NCBI GenBank assembly: GCA_021825295.1
Contig: JAKAHV010000001.1
Location: forward strand, 1 to 64,000
Direction: 5' to 3'
Length of the DNA stretch: 64,000 bases
Source: Nitrospirota bacterium
GTDB taxonomy: Bacteria > Nitrospirota > Thermodesulfovibrionia > Thermodesulfovibrionales > JdFR-88
Shown: in pieces, positions 42,466 through 51,798 of the stretch
How the letters are laid out: each line of letters opens with the position of its first letter
How positions within the stretch are numbered: position 1 is the stretch's first letter
Translations under genes and position numbers: made by a program
The notes under the pieces: model-generated
Databases searched by the model: none
The model's input: only the letters and a program-made list of their open reading frames with translations
Told to the model about the DNA's origin: nothing

Positions 42466-45400
42466 TGGCCTTTCAGACAGCTCTCTTTTTCATTTTCATT
42501 TTTAAGCCGCTTTCTGACCGCCTCCATCACGCGCTGGACGGGGATTTCCGAGGCCGGGCCGTTCTCATTGAACAGGATGCCGGCCACCGAAACCCCTTCG
42601 GCGTAGCAGCCGGTGTAAGGCATGTAGCGGCTGAATGCGCGGTATCTGCCAAGCAATACGACCCCAGGGGTCCGCGTCGCGTTTGCCAGGTGGGCGGGTC
42701 CGCTGTCCACACCCACGAAGAGCGCGGAGCGCCTGATCACCTCGGCTGTTTCAAGAAGCGATAATTGACTGCAGAGGTTTATGCCCCCGCCCCCGGGCAG
42801 GACGGGCCTTGTGCCGACCTCGACAACCGGAATCCCCAGTTCATTCGCCATGAATGAATAGAGCTGCGCCCACTTGGAGGCCGGCCAGTCCTTGTCTTTC
42901 TCGTTGGACTCGCAATGAAACACCGCATACCTCTCCGGAAGCGGCAATTCCCTCACCCGCCTGGCCGCGGAATCCGTGATGTATACCCTGGGCTGTTTTT
43001 CCCTGACGGAAACGCCCGCGCCAAGCGAGAAGGCATCAAGCAGGCTGCCGAAGGAAAAATAGTTTTCGCCGTTTACCTCGGGCCTGCCATTCTTTTTCCT
43101 CAGGGGGATGCCGCATACGGGGCATATCCTGCCGTTTACATGGAGGTCGACGACCTCGTCGAAGGTGCCGCTCTCCGCGATCAGAATCCACTCCGTGAGG
43201 CAGTCGACGACGAGCGTTTCGTCGATGTTGGGGTTGCTGTCGATCAATTCCCTGTAAGGTTCCCTTACGGCCCAGGTGATCCTTGCGCCTGGATATTTCT
43301 CCTTCAGGCTGCGCGCTACGGGCTCGCAGGCCACTATATCGCCGAAATGCTCGGTAAGCCCGATTAGCACGCTTTCCCGGACGCGGGGGACGCTCTTTAC
43401 AGCGGCGTCACCGGCGCCGCAGGCCGCCGCGTCCGGCTTCAGGCAGCCGGCGGCGGCATCCCGGCCGGCATCGCGCCTGCCGCCATTTCCCGCTAGGGCG
43501 GATCCCTTTTTGCATCCGACAATTATGGCCTCATCCGGGTTAAATCCCCGGAACACTTCAATCGCTTCCAGGCCGGAGGCCCGGAGCAGCCCTCCGATGG
43601 CCTCGCGGGAAAACAAAAAGAGGTGTTCCTCGGGCTTGAACTGCATCCAGTCCTTGCCCTCTCCGTTCCAGCACGGGGTCTGGAATATGCAGACGCCGTT
43701 TTCCTTGAGCATGGAGGCGACCGCGGAGAGTCCCTCCACGGGTGAAGAGAAATGCTCGATGACGTCGAATCCGCAGATGGCGTCGAACTTGCCGTAGGGC
43801 AGATTAACATCGGGAAACAGGCCGCTTATGACGTAGGGCAGATTGAAACGCCCGCGGGCGAATCCGCATGTCCGCTCGTCGACCTCCACGCCGACAACAT
43901 GCCCGGCCCCGCGCTCGCGGCAGTAATGCAGAAACCCGCCGTGGGCGCACCCGATCTCAAGCAGGTGCTCCGGCCCGGGATTGTATCTGGCGAGTATCTG
44001 GTGCCAGAACGGAATCCGGTTCTTGAAATCCATTTCCGCGCGCTCTTCTATCGAAGGGTAGCCGAAGGTCTTGGCGACATACTCGTGCCAGTAGCCGTCA
44101 AGCGTGTAAAACTCCTTCAGCTTTTCCTCGCCGGGACTCTCCTTTACCGCATGCGTGCCGCATTCCACGCACCGCCCGTATGCCGGGTGCGCCGAGTCCG
44201 CGAGGGCGCCCCCGCACCAGCACTTCCGCCTGGACGCGGCCGCCGGAGTTGCGTCTTTTTTATCCCCTGCCGCCTTTTCCCTTTCCGATTTCGCTATCCG
44301 CAGACGGCATTCCGCAAGCATCACCTGCACATCCGGTTTTAATGCCTTTTCCTCTTTCAGGAATTCGAGGACCCGGAGGGCGTAACCGGTCCTGCCGCAA
44401 TCGACCAGCTTTTTCGTGTAGAGCGCTAAAACGGCGGGCATGTCCATATGCCGGCCGGCCCGTCTTGAAAGCTCCCTGCCGGCCTTCCCGTTGCCGGCGC
44501 AAAGATGGGCAAGGGCCAGGGTGGAGAGGACCATGGGGTGCGTGTTTCCGCCTTTTTCATTTTCAAGCAGTTCGATGGCGCCCCCGGCGTCCCCCAGAAA
44601 CACCTGGCAGCGGGCGTACAGATAGCTGGTCTCCAGGCAGTCAAGGGGAGACTTGAACGCCTTCTCTATGGCCTCCCTGGCCTCATCATACCGCGCAAGC
44701 TGGCAAAGGGAGTCCGCGATCCCCAGACGCGCCTGAAGACTGCCTGGCCTGATGCTTGCGGCCTTCTTCCAGTTTTCAAGCGCGTCCTCAAACCTGCCCA
44801 GTTCCCCGGCCTGAACGGCCAGCTCCTGGGCGCTCTTGAAATCGTCCCCGCCTTTTTCGGACAGTTTGGCCCGGCCCAGTTCGAAATAGTCCCTGCCTTT
44901 TTCCTGCACCTTGTCCGCGGAGAGTTTGCCGTAATGGTGGATGGGCACGCCGCAGGGCGCGATCTTTATTCCGGCCTCCTCAAGGGAACCCTCCACTGTC
45001 TCGTGGACCTGGTTTCTGAAACGTATCCTCCCGTCGTTGGCAAAGAGCCTCACCTTTATGCTCGGCAGCCAGCCGGTGCCGGCCTCCTGCTCCGGGTATA
45101 CGCCGTCGTTTGCCCTCCAGCCCCAGACCGCGGGGGAAAGTATGTAGTTTCTCGTGGTGAAGCTGTAGGCCGTATCTTTCCTCGCCCCCTCTACCAGCGC
45201 CCTGATCCTGCCGCGGTCCGCGGGTGATATGACCTCGTCCGCATCCATCGCAAGAATCCAGCCGCCAGACGCCCGGGAGATCGAGAAATTCCTCGCCTCG
45301 GAGAAATTGAACTCCCCCGTCCGCTCGAAATCGAAGACCTTCGCCCCAAGCGCCCTGGCGATGTCCTTCGTGCGGTCGGAGGAACCCGTGTCCACCACTA

Positions 45401-47972
45401 TCATCTCGTCCGCAAGCGGCCTCATATTCAGCAGCGCGCGCACGATGTTTTTCTCCTCGTTCTTCACTATCATGCATATTGAGAGTCTTCGCTTTTCCGC
45501 GGCGGCCCCCTCATGGGGGCCGGCAAGCTCCCTGATCCGCAGCGCCACGGCAAGCGCCGCATCGTCCACCCCGAACGATAAAAACGCCTCCTCAAGGGCG
45601 TTCAGCGCATCCGCGTTTTCGCCCAGCCTCAGGTGAAAATCCGCAAGGACATGCCGCAGACGGCGTTTGGCCGGATAAAGGGCGATGGCGTCCCGGACAG
45701 TCCCTGCCGCCCTTTCGAGCAGGCCCTTGTCCTCCTGCGAAAGCTCCATGAGCGCGTTGTAATAATTCGTGATAATGTCTTCCGCGCACGGAGAGAGGGT
45801 GAAAGCCCTTTCAAAGAGCGCAAACGCCTCCCGCCTTTTGCCCTCCGCCCACCTGAGGGCGCCGAGATTGGCATGGGCCTCCGCGAAACCGCTGTCCTGC
45901 CTTATGGCCTCCTCAAATAATGAGGCCGCGCTGTCTGCCTGTCCTTTTTTGAAATGGATGACTCCCATCAGGTTCAGAGCGCCTGCACTCCCGCGGAGGT
46001 CGAGCGCCATCCGGGCAAGTCTTTCCGCTTCCACGGCCTCCCCGAGGCCGTCCTTGCAATATCCCCGAAGCTCAATCTCCACCGGGTCCGCAGCAGGCTG
46101 GTCCCCACCGGGCATATTGGAGAGCAGCTCGAGGGCGTCTCCGGACTGGCCATCGTCGATGAGCATCCGGGCGAACCGGAAATACAGTCTCTTTAAAAAC
46201 GGCATGTCGTCAAGGGGAGAATTTTTTACGGCCTCGACGAATATCCCCACCGCCTTTTCCAGGTCGCCCATCAGGCGGGCCCCGGCTGCTTCTTCAAAGA
46301 GTTTCAGCGCGCGGAGTTTTTTTGCTTTGGGGTCACGCGGGTCAAGTGCGCGCCATTTCTCGTCGAAGGCCTCCCGGCCGTCCCATTCTTCCTCATGCGC
46401 CTTTGTCTTTGAGACATCCGGAGCCTCCCTGTAAACAAACGTATCGGCCGCCACGAAACACTCCGATCCTTCAAGCCGGGCGCGCTGTATGAAATCCAGC
46501 ACGGCGGGCGGCCGCGAAGCAAAAACCTCATCAAAAGGGCCCGTCTTCCCGAATAGCGCGCGGGGGAACATGACGCAAAAATCATCGAGCCCCGGCGCCT
46601 GCAGACGGCGGCCCTCCCGGCCCTGCCGGATGAAAGGCGAAGCGGCTTTCTGCGGACCCTCGGCAACGTTTGACAGCGGGCCGATTACGGGAGGTCCGGC
46701 AAAACCGGGGGAGGATTTCTCGACATTCTTCATGCATCCGAGCATCCTGGAGAGCCATCCCTCCGTCACCTCCACGCCGCCTGCCAGAAGGACTATATAC
46801 CGGCCGGATGCCGCCCGGATGCCCGCATTGCACGCGGCGGCAAAACCGGGGCCGGATGTTTCGGCAAATTTGCATGGCCCGCCGGAGGCCGCGTGCCTTT
46901 TAAGCCATTTCGCGGCGCCTCCGTGATTGAAGCCTGCGAAGATTATCTCGTGGGGCTCGGGGGTATATTTGTCCAGGAGCCCGAGGCATCTCTGGATTTC
47001 CTTGAGCCGGTTTTCCTGCCTGCTTGCGGGGGCCGCAAGCACAATCGAAACCGGATCGCCGCCGCCGGCATCCAAAAAAACGCGGCAGGCCCGCCTGTCC
47101 CAAAAGGAGTTCGCCCAGGACAGCCCGGCGCTCAAGCAGGCGGCCTCGTCCCTCTTCGAGAATATGTCGAATGCGGCCTTTTCAAGCGCCGCCCTTTTTT
47201 CATCGTCTTTTACCAGCCTTTTGCACTCCTCCACGATATTTCCATATGGGACTGCGGCGATGGCGCCGCGAAGCCCCTGCTCCATCTCGGTCTTCTCATC
47301 GCACTCGCTGACTACGGCCTTCCCGTTGGCCAGCAGATACGACACCCTCACCAGCTCAAAGATGCTGGAATCGTAGAAATGGAGGTTCAGCACCACCCTC
47401 GAGCGCGCGATGCGCGCGTCGCGCTCCGCCCCGTAGACGCCAAACAGCGCCTCCACGCGCAAACCCTCCCGGCTGAGGGCATCCAGTATCTTCTTTCGCC
47501 GCTCGTTTACCGAACCGTAGAATAGTACGTCTATGTCCTGGGTGCGGCAGGGTTTGATGCGCGACATCTCCGGCATGAAACCGACAGGAACGTGAAATAC
47601 GGCGTCTCCGTTTCCCATGGCTCCGAACGCCCCGATGTTCCGGAGGCTGTAATCCCAGACCGGGAAACGCCCCAGAAGGGGCTTTATCGCCGCCCACTGG
47701 GAAGACGGGTCTACCTGCTCCAGGTTGTATATGATCGATCTTTCCGGCAGCCGGGCCGCCCGCTCCGCGGACAGCAGATGGGCCCCGAAGACGATATTCA
47801 GGCCATCCGGGATAAAATTGTTCGTCCAGATGGTTGCCTCATACCCGAGCGCCTTCAGGCCGTAAAAAACGCTCTGCGCCATCTCCCGGAAGGCCGCGCT
47901 GTGCGGATAACCCTGCGGCTGTATAATCGTGACGGCTGCCTTACCCCCGGCTGAATTTTTTCCTTTTCCCAA
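42462..47972 (-). CDS. 1836-residue glycan megaprotein: GT-B, degenerate GT2, TPR, GT2, TPR, methyltransferase, GT9
   Basis: Domains by residue: 12-290 CgeB-like GT-B ('IDVLFYGSVNERRKKILDAL'). 305-520 GT2-like, with the DxD strand replaced ('YIVLLAGGVEV'). 555-815 TPR. 829-1015 GT2 with 'MIVVDTGSSDRTKDIARALG' and DAD at 910-912. 1045-1225 TPR. Zinc ribbon 1250-1272. 1290-1490 SAM methyltransferase ('LLEIGCAHGG', 'GFDVIEHF'). 1533-1826 GT9 heptosyltransferase-like ('GLTEHFGDIVACEPV', 'VGVDSGPAHLANATRTPGVV'). Start TTG 47972 has GGAGGA upstream. First of the three-gene operon behind a sigma-54-type promoter. It may build and cap one glycan, possibly on flagellin; this is inference. Confidence 0.85.
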   Translation of the reverse strand: MGKGKNSAGGKAAVTIIQPQGYPHSAAFREMAQSVFYGLKALGYEATIWTNNFIPDGLNIVFGAHLLSAERAARLPERSIIYNLEQVDPSSQWAAIKPLLGRFPVWDYSLRNIGAFGAMGNGDAVFHVPVGFMPEMSRIKPCRTQDIDVLFYGSVNERRKKILDALSREGLRVEALFGVYGAERDARIARSRVVLNLHFYDSSIFELVRVSYLLANGKAVVSECDEKTEMEQGLRGAIAAVPYGNIVEECKRLVKDDEKRAALEKAAFDIFSKRDEAACLSAGLSWANSFWDRRACRVFLDAGGGDPVSIVLAAPASRQENRLKEIQRCLGLLDKYTPEPHEIIFAGFNHGGAAKWLKRHAASGGPCKFAETSGPGFAAACNAGIRAASGRYIVLLAGGVEVTEGWLSRMLGCMKNVEKSSPGFAGPPVIGPLSNVAEGPQKAASPFIRQGREGRRLQAPGLDDFCVMFPRALFGKTGPFDEVFASRPPAVLDFIQRARLEGSECFVAADTFVYREAPDVSKTKAHEEEWDGREAFDEKWRALDPRDPKAKKLRALKLFEEAAGARLMGDLEKAVGIFVEAVKNSPLDDMPFLKRLYFRFARMLIDDGQSGDALELLSNMPGGDQPAADPVEIELRGYCKDGLGEAVEAERLARMALDLRGSAGALNLMGVIHFKKGQADSAASLFEEAIRQDSGFAEAHANLGALRWAEGKRREAFALFERAFTLSPCAEDIITNYYNALMELSQEDKGLLERAAGTVRDAIALYPAKRRLRHVLADFHLRLGENADALNALEEAFLSFGVDDAALAVALRIRELAGPHEGAAAEKRRLSICMIVKNEEKNIVRALLNMRPLADEMIVVDTGSSDRTKDIARALGAKVFDFERTGEFNFSEARNFSISRASGGWILAMDADEVISPADRGRIRALVEGARKDTAYSFTTRNYILSPAVWGWRANDGVYPEQEAGTGWLPSIKVRLFANDGRIRFRNQVHETVEGSLEEAGIKIAPCGVPIHHYGKLSADKVQEKGRDYFELGRAKLSEKGGDDFKSAQELAVQAGELGRFEDALENWKKAASIRPGSLQARLGIADSLCQLARYDEAREAIEKAFKSPLDCLETSYLYARCQVFLGDAGGAIELLENEKGGNTHPMVLSTLALAHLCAGNGKAGRELSRRAGRHMDMPAVLALYTKKLVDCGRTGYALRVLEFLKEEKALKPDVQVMLAECRLRIAKSEREKAAGDKKDATPAAASRRKCWCGGALADSAHPAYGRCVECGTHAVKESPGEEKLKEFYTLDGYWHEYVAKTFGYPSIEERAEMDFKNRIPFWHQILARYNPGPEHLLEIGCAHGGFLHYCRERGAGHVVGVEVDERTCGFARGRFNLPYVISGLFPDVNLPYGKFDAICGFDVIEHFSSPVEGLSAVASMLKENGVCIFQTPCWNGEGKDWMQFKPEEHLFLFSREAIGGLLRASGLEAIEVFRGFNPDEAIIVGCKKGSALAGNGGRRDAGRDAAAGCLKPDAAACGAGDAAVKSVPRVRESVLIGLTEHFGDIVACEPVARSLKEKYPGARITWAVREPYRELIDSNPNIDETLVVDCLTEWILIAESGTFDEVVDLHVNGRICPVCGIPLRKKNGRPEVNGENYFSFGSLLDAFSLGAGVSVREKQPRVYITDSAARRVRELPLPERYAVFHCESNEKDKDWPASKWAQLYSFMANELGIPVVEVGTRPVLPGGGGINLCSQLSLLETAEVIRRSALFVGVDSGPAHLANATRTPGVVLLGRYRAFSRYMPYTGCYAEGVSVAGILFNENGPASEIPVQRVMEAVRKRLKNENEKESCLKGQ

Positions 47973-48052
47973 TATCTTCTCCTCCCGTCCGTAAAAACGA
48001 AAACGGCGTGTGCGCGGCTGCCCGCGAAGTCATCTTAATGACACTGGAGGAA

Positions 48053-48069
48053 TTGCAATTGTTATGCCA
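48053..48069 (-). promoter_or_regulatory. Sigma-54-type promoter before the glycan operon
   Basis: On the minus strand TGGCAT-AACAA-TTGCAA has GG and GC separated by exactly 10 bases, as required for -24/-12 promoters. It lies about 80 bases before the 1836-residue protein. Confidence 0.6.
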
Positions 48070-48211
48070 ATTGAAAATGTCTCGATTTTAAAGGATTATT
48101 TATTTTTGGTCGGAAATTTGACGCCTGAAGGGCGGCAAAAAATGCACGCGGGCATGCGATGCGCGGAGTGACAAATTATTTTGGGAGTTAGAGTTATTAA
48201 TATTCTCATAA

Positions 48212-48331
48212 TAGAAACAACAACGACGAGATTGCTTCGCTCCGCTCGCAATGACATCTTGAGCGGCCCAGTGCATGTCTTTGTTCGTCATTGCGAGGGG
48301 CGCAGCCCCGTGGCAATCCCGTCGTTATTAT
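48212..48331. repeat. Dispersed inverted repeat (CTCGCAATGAC type)
   Basis: The left arm AACGACGAGATTGCTTCG...CTCGCAATGAC (48221-48255) and right arm CGTCATTGCGAGG...GCAATCCCGTCGTT (48286-48326) are inverted copies of a common genome repeat. It occupies the 369-base gap between fliW and the glycan operon, together with the sigma-54 site; no gene is seen there. Confidence 0.85.
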
Positions 48332-48341
48332 TTCAAGAAGA

Positions 48342-48734
48342 TTAATAAATCCTCTCGGGCAGAAGCTGCATGCCCCTCATGAGGGCGGCGTTAAGCAGCA
48401 GCGGGGCCCTGGTATTGACGATGAGCCTGCCGGCTTCCACGCGCAGTATGAGCAGCACCGCGAGGTCGTCCTTTTTTTCGATGCCCAGAATCCGTATGGC
48501 CGCGTCGTCCACATTTGCCTCGAAGCCCGGAGCAACGGTCTCCGGAAGGCCGACGATAAAGGCGACGGCGGGGTCGTCCGCCGACTGGAGCCATTTGAGC
48601 CCGGTGTCCCTGTAGTCCATGATGATATAGCGTTTGAGGGCGGAGAAGCCGGGTATGCCCTCCGGGAAATTTATCATCTTTGAATCATCGACTTCGACGG
48701 GGCCAAACCGGGCGGTTTCAAACTTTATCTTCAT
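48342..48734 (-). CDS. fliW: Flagellar assembly factor FliW
   Basis: 130 residues from ATG 48734 (AAGGAGG nine bases upstream). The FliW core is clear: 'KFETARFGPVEVDDSKMINF', 'PEGIPGFSALKRYIIMD', 'PAVAFIVGLPE' and 'NTRAPLLLNAALMRGMQLLP'. FliW binds CsrA and flagellin; free FliW relieves CsrA repression of flagellin translation. The gene overlaps csrA by 17 bases, as in many bacteria, and follows flgL. The pair with CsrA sites on flagellin makes a complete feedback loop. Confidence 0.96.
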   Translation of the reverse strand: MKIKFETARFGPVEVDDSKMINFPEGIPGFSALKRYIIMDYRDTGLKWLQSADDPAVAFIVGLPETVAPGFEANVDDAAIRILGIEKKDDLAVLLILRVEAGRLIVNTRAPLLLNAALMRGMQLLPERIY

Positions 48735-48957
48735 TGCCAAGCGCCTCCTTGATTTTGCTGAACTCCTCAACCGAGAGTCCGGAGGACATCATGTTTTCCC
48801 TGAGTATCTTTTCATAGACCTCCGCCCTGTAAATCCTGACGCCCGGGGGCGCCTCTATGCCGAGCCGGACTTGCCCCCCCTTGATCTCCACGACCGTCAC
48901 GGTGATATCGCCGCCTATCCTGATTGCCTCTTTCGACTTCCTTGTCAGCGCCAGCAT
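48718..48957 (-). CDS. csrA: Carbon storage regulator CsrA
   Basis: A 79-residue RNA-binding protein. It begins 'MLALTRKSKEAIRIGGDITV', the conserved beta-1 with Arg6, then 'VVEIKGGQVRLGIEAPPGV' and 'IYRAEVYEKILREN' with the beta-5 Arg. It is longer than E. coli CsrA (61) by a C-terminal tail typical of FliW-responsive CsrA, where FliW binds. The start codon lies in a GGCAAGGATGC motif that resembles its own target, so autorepression is likely. Confidence 0.97.
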   Translation of the reverse strand: MLALTRKSKEAIRIGGDITVTVVEIKGGQVRLGIEAPPGVRIYRAEVYEKILRENMMSSGLSVEEFSKIKEALGNEDKV

Positions 48958-48964
48958 CCTTGCC
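48954..48964 (-). promoter_or_regulatory. CsrA-type site over the csrA start codon
   Basis: GGCAAGGATGC includes the ATG of csrA and is identical to the core of the flagellin leader hairpin. CsrA bound here would hide the initiation region. Confidence 0.6.
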
Positions 48965-49081
48965 CGCCTTTCAAAAGAACCTGATGATGGATTCAGCCCC
49001 CGGCAGTCCTCCGCCAGGAGGGGGACGGTTTCACAAGAAACCGCGCAATAAAAAAACCGGTCTCTCCAATCAGATGATATT

Positions 49082-49109
49082 TTATCGGATAATCACTTCA
49101 GAAAATCAA
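49082..49109 (-). promoter_or_regulatory. Possible sigma-28 promoter for csrA-fliW
   Basis: TCCGATAA (49082-49089) equals the flagellin -10 box and follows TTGATTTT (49102-49109) at the same 12-base spacing. The -35 match is partial (5 of 8). It overlaps the 3' end of flgL. The 135-base csrA leader also holds the hairpins GGTTTC-TTGT-GAAACC and CCTCC-TGGC-GGAGG. Confidence 0.4.
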
Positions 49110-50118
49110 GCAGGGACTGCGAGACATCGGTCGCGGTGGTCTCCCTTATTGACTGCAGGATCGCCTGGTACTTCGCCAGTTGGGTGGTCGTGTCGGCCAC
49201 GTCGTCGTCCTGGACGCTCGAAAGCAGGGTCTGGGCGTTAAGCGTGTCGTTTTCTATGGCGCTTTGCTGGGCGGTAAGCCTGTTTTGCCTTGCGCCGATA
49301 TCGGAGCTAACGCTCGTGGCCTGGCTGATGGCGTCGTCAAACGGGGTCAGCAGCGCGCTTATCCGCGTGGTGTTGTTGCTGTTAAGGGCGTCCCCCAGCA
49401 GCCCCGTCAACTGCATGAAATTGGAGAAGCTGAATTTGTCCAGGGTGTTGCCGCTGGCGTCCGTGATCTGCACGTTTATGGTCGTGTCACCGGAGGGCGG
49501 CGGATAGCCGGACATGGAATATGTGACCGTGGAGCCGTCGGCCTGCTGTACGCTCACCGGCCCGGAGAGGGTGTAGGCGAAGGCGGTGCTGCCAGGCACA
49601 TTCACCGGAAGAAGCTGCGAATTTGATATATTTGCGTTCATCACGCCGGCGTCCCCGTTATAGGCGTACGTGGAGGAGTCAAACGCGCTTTGGTCCGTCT
49701 TCAAACCTGCGAACACGCTCTGGCCATCGGCGGTTTTCGTATTCGCGAACCCCAGCAGTTCGTCCCGGATCTGGTAGACCTGCTGGGCCATCGCCGCCCT
49801 GTCCTGGGCGCTGGACGTGCCGTTTAACCCCTCAAGCGCTACCTCCTTGGCCTGGTTGAGGGCATCAAGGGTGGACGACATCGCCGTAGACGCGTCACTG
49901 AGCATCGTGGTGGCGCTGTTGATGCCGGAAGAGTAGCGGTTGTCCTGGCTCAGCTCCATGTTATAGTCCATTGAGCTTACCACGCTGATGACGTCATCGG
50001 AGTTCCTGGTGAATTTTTTCCCGGAGGAAAGTTCGTCCTCAAGCTTGGTTATCGTGGAGATGTCCTGGTTCATGTAATTCGCGAGCTGTCCGTATATCTG
50101 GTAGGTGCCTATTTTCAT
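49093..50118 (-). CDS. flgL: Flagellar hook-filament junction protein FlgL
   Basis: 341 residues. It shares the flagellin-like N-terminus 'LEDELSSGKKFTRNSDDVIS' and C-terminal 'RQNRLTAQQSAIENDTLNAQ' with HAP3 proteins, and has FlgL length. Its second codons 'MKIGTYQIYGQLANYMNQDI' also fit. FlgL joins hook (via FlgK) to the filament. The ATG overlaps the flgK stop by four bases. Confidence 0.95.
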   Translation of the reverse strand: MKIGTYQIYGQLANYMNQDISTITKLEDELSSGKKFTRNSDDVISVVSSMDYNMELSQDNRYSSGINSATTMLSDASTAMSSTLDALNQAKEVALEGLNGTSSAQDRAAMAQQVYQIRDELLGFANTKTADGQSVFAGLKTDQSAFDSSTYAYNGDAGVMNANISNSQLLPVNVPGSTAFAYTLSGPVSVQQADGSTVTYSMSGYPPPSGDTTINVQITDASGNTLDKFSFSNFMQLTGLLGDALNSNNTTRISALLTPFDDAISQATSVSSDIGARQNRLTAQQSAIENDTLNAQTLLSSVQDDDVADTTTQLAKYQAILQSIRETTATDVSQSLLDFLK

Positions 50119-51752
50119 ATGTTCATCAGGGTATTAATGAGTTGACTTGTGGTCTCTATCACCTTTGCCCCCGCCTCGTAGGCCTGCTGGTATTTTATGA
50201 GGTTTACGGTCTCCTCGTCCAGGGAGACGCCGGAAGTGGAGTCGCGCTGCGCATTGAGCTGATCAAGGAGGTTGCTGTTGAATGTCTGGCTGTCGGATGC
50301 GGCGCTGCTTAAGGCCCCCGTCGTCGAGACTATGCCCTTGTAATAGTCCGTCAGCGTATCGTTGCCAAGCCCCGGGACCTGCCCGTTCTGGAGCATGTTC
50401 AGCATGGCAAGCGCGTTGGAGTTGTCCCCGGGTTCGCCCGCGGTCTGGGCGGCGGCCACCTGGCTGCCGCCGGTAATTGCGACGCCGAAATTATTTACGG
50501 CGCTTTCAAGCGGGCTTATGGAGAAGGTGTCCCCGGAGTTCGGCGCGCCGCTTATCACGGCCTGGATCCCGTCGAAGCCGATGGTGGTGGAGCCGCCCGA
50601 GGTCGATACGGACGCCGTGACGGACTGGCCGGTATTCCTGTCGGTGACGCTGTAGCTGCCGCCCGAATACGTGATGTTGTATTCATCCAGGGTAAGCTGG
50701 CTCTCGTTCGTGACCGACGCGGTAATGGAGGCCCCGGAGTTCGCCGTGGCGTCAAGTGTAAGAGGCGTGAAAAAAGGCTCGTTGGCGGCCTGGTTGCCGT
50801 TTAAGTCGTAGCCCTGCTCCTGGACCTGGTTTACCTGCTGGACGAGGGCGGCGACAAACCGTCTCAGCGGGTCGAGCCCCTGGGTCTCGGCGTCGCTGCG
50901 TCCCGCTATCAGCCCTCCCAGCGATCCCTTCTGGATAACGGACGTTATGTTTCTGCCTCCCATGTAGACCTGGTTGTCGCCGTTTGAATCGGGCTGAACT
51001 GAGAGGGCCTCCGTCTGGCTTCCGGATACGAGGTCCTGCATGCCGGCAATTATGGTCACCTGCCCGGTCGGGTCCTCGAAATAATTGAAGTCCACATACT
51101 GGGAGAGCTGGTTCATGACGCTGGTCCTCTCGTCCCTCAACTGGCTGTCGCTGCCGTCGCCGGTTCCGGCCATACTGGATATCTTCTGGTTCAAGCCGGC
51201 GATCTGCGAGGCCAGATTGTTCACCGTCTGCACAGTCTGGGCAATTGAGTCGTTGGCCCATTTGATAGCCGACTGCACGGCGCCCTGCGCCTGCTGCGCC
51301 GCTCCCACCAGGGCCTGGGCATTGGAGAGCAGCACGGTCCTGCTGGCGGCGTCCGACGGGTTGTCGGCCACCTGCTGCCAGGAATCCACAAAATTATTGA
51401 AATAGGTCGAAAGCCCCGTGTTGCCCGTCTCGTTGAAGGCCTGCTCCACCTGGCTCAGCACGTTGCTGGAGGAGTCCGAGCTGCTCAGGCTCTGCTGCTG
51501 CTGATATATCTGGTTCTGGAGAAAGGAATCGTACTGCCTCTGGACGCCGGTGACCGCCACGCCGCCGGGGTTGTTCATGTTCGCGTTGCCCCCGGCAAGG
51601 CTGACGTAATCCACAGGCTCAAGCAGTGTGATCTCCGAATCGTAGCCCGGGGTGTTTGCGTTGGCTATATTGTTGCTGGTCGTGTTCATGGCCGCCTGGC
51701 TGGCGAAAAGGGCCGAGCCGCCTATATCGAGGATATTTAAAAGCCCTCCCAT
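50115..51752 (-). CDS. flgK: Flagellar hook-associated protein FlgK
   Basis: 545 residues from ATG 51752, chosen because GGAGGAAAT precedes it and the protein then begins 'MGGLLNILDIGGSALFASQA'. The axial-protein signature 'NTTSNNIANANTPGYDSEI' follows, and 'DEETVNLIKYQQAYEAGAKV' near the C-terminus is the FlgK end motif. The Ser/Ala/Thr-rich centre is typical. The longer upstream frame (to 51848) overlaps flgN and is rejected as N-terminal extension. First hook-junction protein, in order flgM-flgN-flgK-flgL-csrA-fliW. Confidence 0.95.
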   Translation of the reverse strand: MGGLLNILDIGGSALFASQAAMNTTSNNIANANTPGYDSEITLLEPVDYVSLAGGNANMNNPGGVAVTGVQRQYDSFLQNQIYQQQQSLSSSDSSSNVLSQVEQAFNETGNTGLSTYFNNFVDSWQQVADNPSDAASRTVLLSNAQALVGAAQQAQGAVQSAIKWANDSIAQTVQTVNNLASQIAGLNQKISSMAGTGDGSDSQLRDERTSVMNQLSQYVDFNYFEDPTGQVTIIAGMQDLVSGSQTEALSVQPDSNGDNQVYMGGRNITSVIQKGSLGGLIAGRSDAETQGLDPLRRFVAALVQQVNQVQEQGYDLNGNQAANEPFFTPLTLDATANSGASITASVTNESQLTLDEYNITYSGGSYSVTDRNTGQSVTASVSTSGGSTTIGFDGIQAVISGAPNSGDTFSISPLESAVNNFGVAITGGSQVAAAQTAGEPGDNSNALAMLNMLQNGQVPGLGNDTLTDYYKGIVSTTGALSSAASDSQTFNSNLLDQLNAQRDSTSGVSLDEETVNLIKYQQAYEAGAKVIETTSQLINTLMNI

Positions 51753-51798
51753 CAGATTTCCTCCGTTATGGGATGTCCGGCAGCCATCAAATATTCCA

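Noticed and set aside
48100-48291. A 63-codon minus-strand frame
   Set aside because: It encodes 'VIASGAKQSRRCC', a well-known peptide of the CTCGCAATGAC repeat, so it is repeat-derived.
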